Source: Mycolicibacterium sarraceniae (GTDB lineage: Bacteria; Actinomycetota; Actinomycetes; Mycobacteriales; Mycobacteriaceae). From it: 64,000 bases of DNA. The stretch's first letter is position 1. Every line of letters begins with the position of its first letter. The stretch is from the NCBI RefSeq assembly GCF_010731875.1, contig NZ_AP022595.1:1302001-1366000 (forward strand), read 5' to 3'. A program made the position numbers and the translations under genes. Below, piece after piece: positions 62,640-64,000 of this stretch. A model generated the notes under the pieces. That model was not told the DNA's origin, made no database searches, and saw nothing but the letters and a program-made list of their open reading frames with translations.

Positions 62640-63749
62640 TTACGGTGCCGCGCCCCACTGAGTGGATGTGGGCGCGTTGAGCGCCTCGAACCAGGCGAAG
62701 TGGTAGTTCGCGGAACGCTCGTCTCCGACGGCGATCGCCTCGGTCGCGGCCAGCAACAAGCAGTTGCTCAGCAACGCCGAGTCGACGTCTGGGTACTGGG
62801 CCATCAGCTGATAACGGGCGGTATCGGAATGCACCCGCAGGACGTCCACTTCCGCATCGAGCACTCCGGTGTGTGCGGCGCCCGCCTTGGCCAACGTGTG
62901 CACCAGCCTCGGCAGGCCGTCGCGCCAATGGGTGGCCTCGATGAGCTTCCACCCCAGATCGTCCACACGGGGCAGCTCCCGGGCCGTCGTGGACTCCGTC
63001 CGCGGCTCGCCTCGGCCCGGGGCGAACAAATCCCCCGGGTGGTAGTCCGCCGACCGCATGACGTCACCGAGGAGCTCGCCGATCCGGCCGCGCCGTCTGG
63101 CCGGCGCAAGCAGCTCGACGCCAGCGGGCAGCGCCACACCCGGCGGGATCCAGCCGTCCGCGAGGTCGGTCACCAGCAGGGTCGTCCCGTCCTCGCGCTC
63201 CCCGACAGCCCATCGCAGGCCGGGTTCCTGGCGGGCGACGAATTCCAACAGCCGCGCGAGGTGGTGATCGCCAGGCTCGGGCTCGGGCTGGATCGCGACC
63301 GGTTCAGCGACGACCGGTTCGGCCTCGTCGGGCACCACATGCGATTCGACGGGCGGCGGTGTGACTACGGGAATCCGTGGATCGGTATCGAAATCATCTG
63401 CAGCAGAACGTAGTTGACGAATAGTCGACTCCACACGTTGCACCGCATAGGACCTGGCGACGTCGATGATCCGGACTTCCTCGGCGCGGCGGGCTGAATC
63501 GGGAAGATCGGCGTACCGCAACGCCCGCAACCGCTCGTTGGCCGAACTCGCGATTCGCTGCACATCGTTCTTGAGGTGTTCGGCGACGGTCTCGGTCGCC
63601 GGTGTGACCGTCTCAAGCTCCGGAGGCCACAGCCCACCGATGACCCATGGCGTGCAGTCGGGGGGCGCGTCGAACATCGGCACCGAGAGGGCCCGCTGCG
63701 TTGCCCTCTTCAGGCGCTGACGCGCCGTGTTCCGACCGAAGATCGCCAC
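62640..63749 (-). CDS. DUF5631/DUF5632-type ESX-associated protein (Rv3899c-type)
   Basis: A 369-residue protein starting at a GTG at 63749 (AIFGRNTARQRLKRATQRAL). The N-terminal helical part has CTPWVIGGLWPPELETVTPA. An acidic Pro/Glu/Val linker follows (HVVPDEAEPVVAEPVAIQPE). The C-terminal domain has GLRWAVGEREDGTTLLVTDL, DGWIPPGVALPAGVELLAPA and NYHFAWFEALNAP. The architecture matches the Rv3899c family found beside ESX-2. Longer starts upstream lack similarity. Function unknown. Confidence 0.8.
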   Translation of the reverse strand: MAIFGRNTARQRLKRATQRALSVPMFDAPPDCTPWVIGGLWPPELETVTPATETVAEHLKNDVQRIASSANERLRALRYADLPDSARRAEEVRIIDVARSYAVQRVESTIRQLRSAADDFDTDPRIPVVTPPPVESHVVPDEAEPVVAEPVAIQPEPEPGDHHLARLLEFVARQEPGLRWAVGEREDGTTLLVTDLADGWIPPGVALPAGVELLAPARRRGRIGELLGDVMRSADYHPGDLFAPGRGEPRTESTTARELPRVDDLGWKLIEATHWRDGLPRLVHTLAKAGAAHTGVLDAEVDVLRVHSDTARYQLMAQYPDVDSALLSNCLLLAATEAIAVGDERSANYHFAWFEALNAPTSTQWGAAP

Positions 63750-63814
63750 CCCAGCGAGCCTACCGTCGATCCCGATGCTGTCAGTTCGGGCAGGAACCGC
63801 TGGCACCAGCCCAT

Positions 63815-64000
63815 TCAGCTCAGCGGCTGGTTCTTTCGCACACCCTTGTAGATGCCGCGGCGCACGATCCAGGGCATCAGCAGCCGGTCGATCGACCAGG
63901 CCGGGAATCGGTAGGCCGAGCCATTGGGAGCGAACACTTCCAGCCCGTCGGCCTGGATCCCGACGATCGATCCCCACCGCCGCCTCGGCGCTCGGTACTT
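63815..64000 (-). CDS. Partial hypothetical protein at window edge
   Basis: The last 61 codons of a gene that continues beyond base 64000. The visible part reads KYRAPRRRWGSIVGIQADGL, then a short aromatic stretch (SAYRFPAWSIDRLLMPWIVR), and ends KGVRKNQPLS. It is basic and probably beta-rich. It is co-directional with the ESX-2-associated genes and may belong to the same family of loci. No function can be given. Confidence 0.6.
   Translation of the reverse strand, partial: KYRAPRRRWGSIVGIQADGLEVFAPNGSAYRFPAWSIDRLLMPWIVRRGIYKGVRKNQPLS

Overview
The window is chromosomal DNA of a non-tuberculous mycobacterium. The evidence is high-GC coding density, cell-wall core genes unique to mycolic-acid bacteria (antigen 85, arabinogalactan synthesis genes, erp, EccB/EccC) and a gene order that follows the M. 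tuberculosis interval from Rv3804c (fbpA) to about Rv3899c. The species cannot be fixed from sequence alone. An extra antigen-85 paralogue beside aftB, and the lack of a sulfolipid locus, of sodA and bfrB and of ESX-1 at their usual places, point away from the tuberculosis complex.

Layout. 1-8790 (minus) is the cell-wall operon glf, glfT2, PAP2, ubiA (DPPR synthase), aftB, followed by an antigen-85-like protein and fbpA (cut by the window edge). 9058-11861 (plus) holds erp with its PGLTTP repeat and an LGFP-repeat amidase. 11864-17674 holds a HAD phosphatase, a decayed and an intact PlsC acyltransferase, an MBL-fold/Rieske protein with a small partner, a secreted or outer-membrane-type protein and a WXG100-like remnant. 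17741-25562 holds a DUF5718-like gene, serS, Rv3835/Rv3836-type genes and a tightly overlapping S53 peptidase / zinc-ribbon membrane protein / membrane protein operon. 25773-32362 holds a small Cys/His protein, a phosphoglycerate-mutase-like gene with pheA, an IdeR-box-preceded DUF2470 gene, a CPBP protease, an LCP ligase, glpQ1 and a DUF4328-type protein. 32363-38150 holds a DnaA-box-rich spacer, a manganese riboswitch with its TMEM165/Gdt1-type exporter, espR, and a membrane protein/ImmA-IrrE protease pair. 38321-49154 holds the Rv3850-type gene, YcnI and CopC copper proteins, the hns-like gene, rraA, ethA-ethR with its operator, a PonA2-like PBP, a RES/MbcA-type toxin-antitoxin locus, a PHP protein, an F420-type LLM oxidoreductase and an untracked 46-residue gene. 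49365-55416 is gltBD. 55950-64000 is an EspI-like ATPase, a kinase pseudogene and the wreck of an ESX-2-type secretion locus.

The most notable point is the ESX-2 scar. eccB2 is intact, but a deletion joins eccC2, just after its first ATPase domain, to the AAA+ domain of eccA2, out of frame. Everything normally between them (PE, PPE, esx, espG, eccD, mycP, eccE) is gone, and ESX-1 is absent from its usual place next to gltB. Several other relics (plsC, a Ser/Thr kinase, a RES toxin, a WXG100 protein) show gene decay by internal deletion in this region. The best candidates for regulatory novelty are the EspR / ImmA-IrrE / MAB_1171c-type neighbourhood and the DnaA-box cluster.
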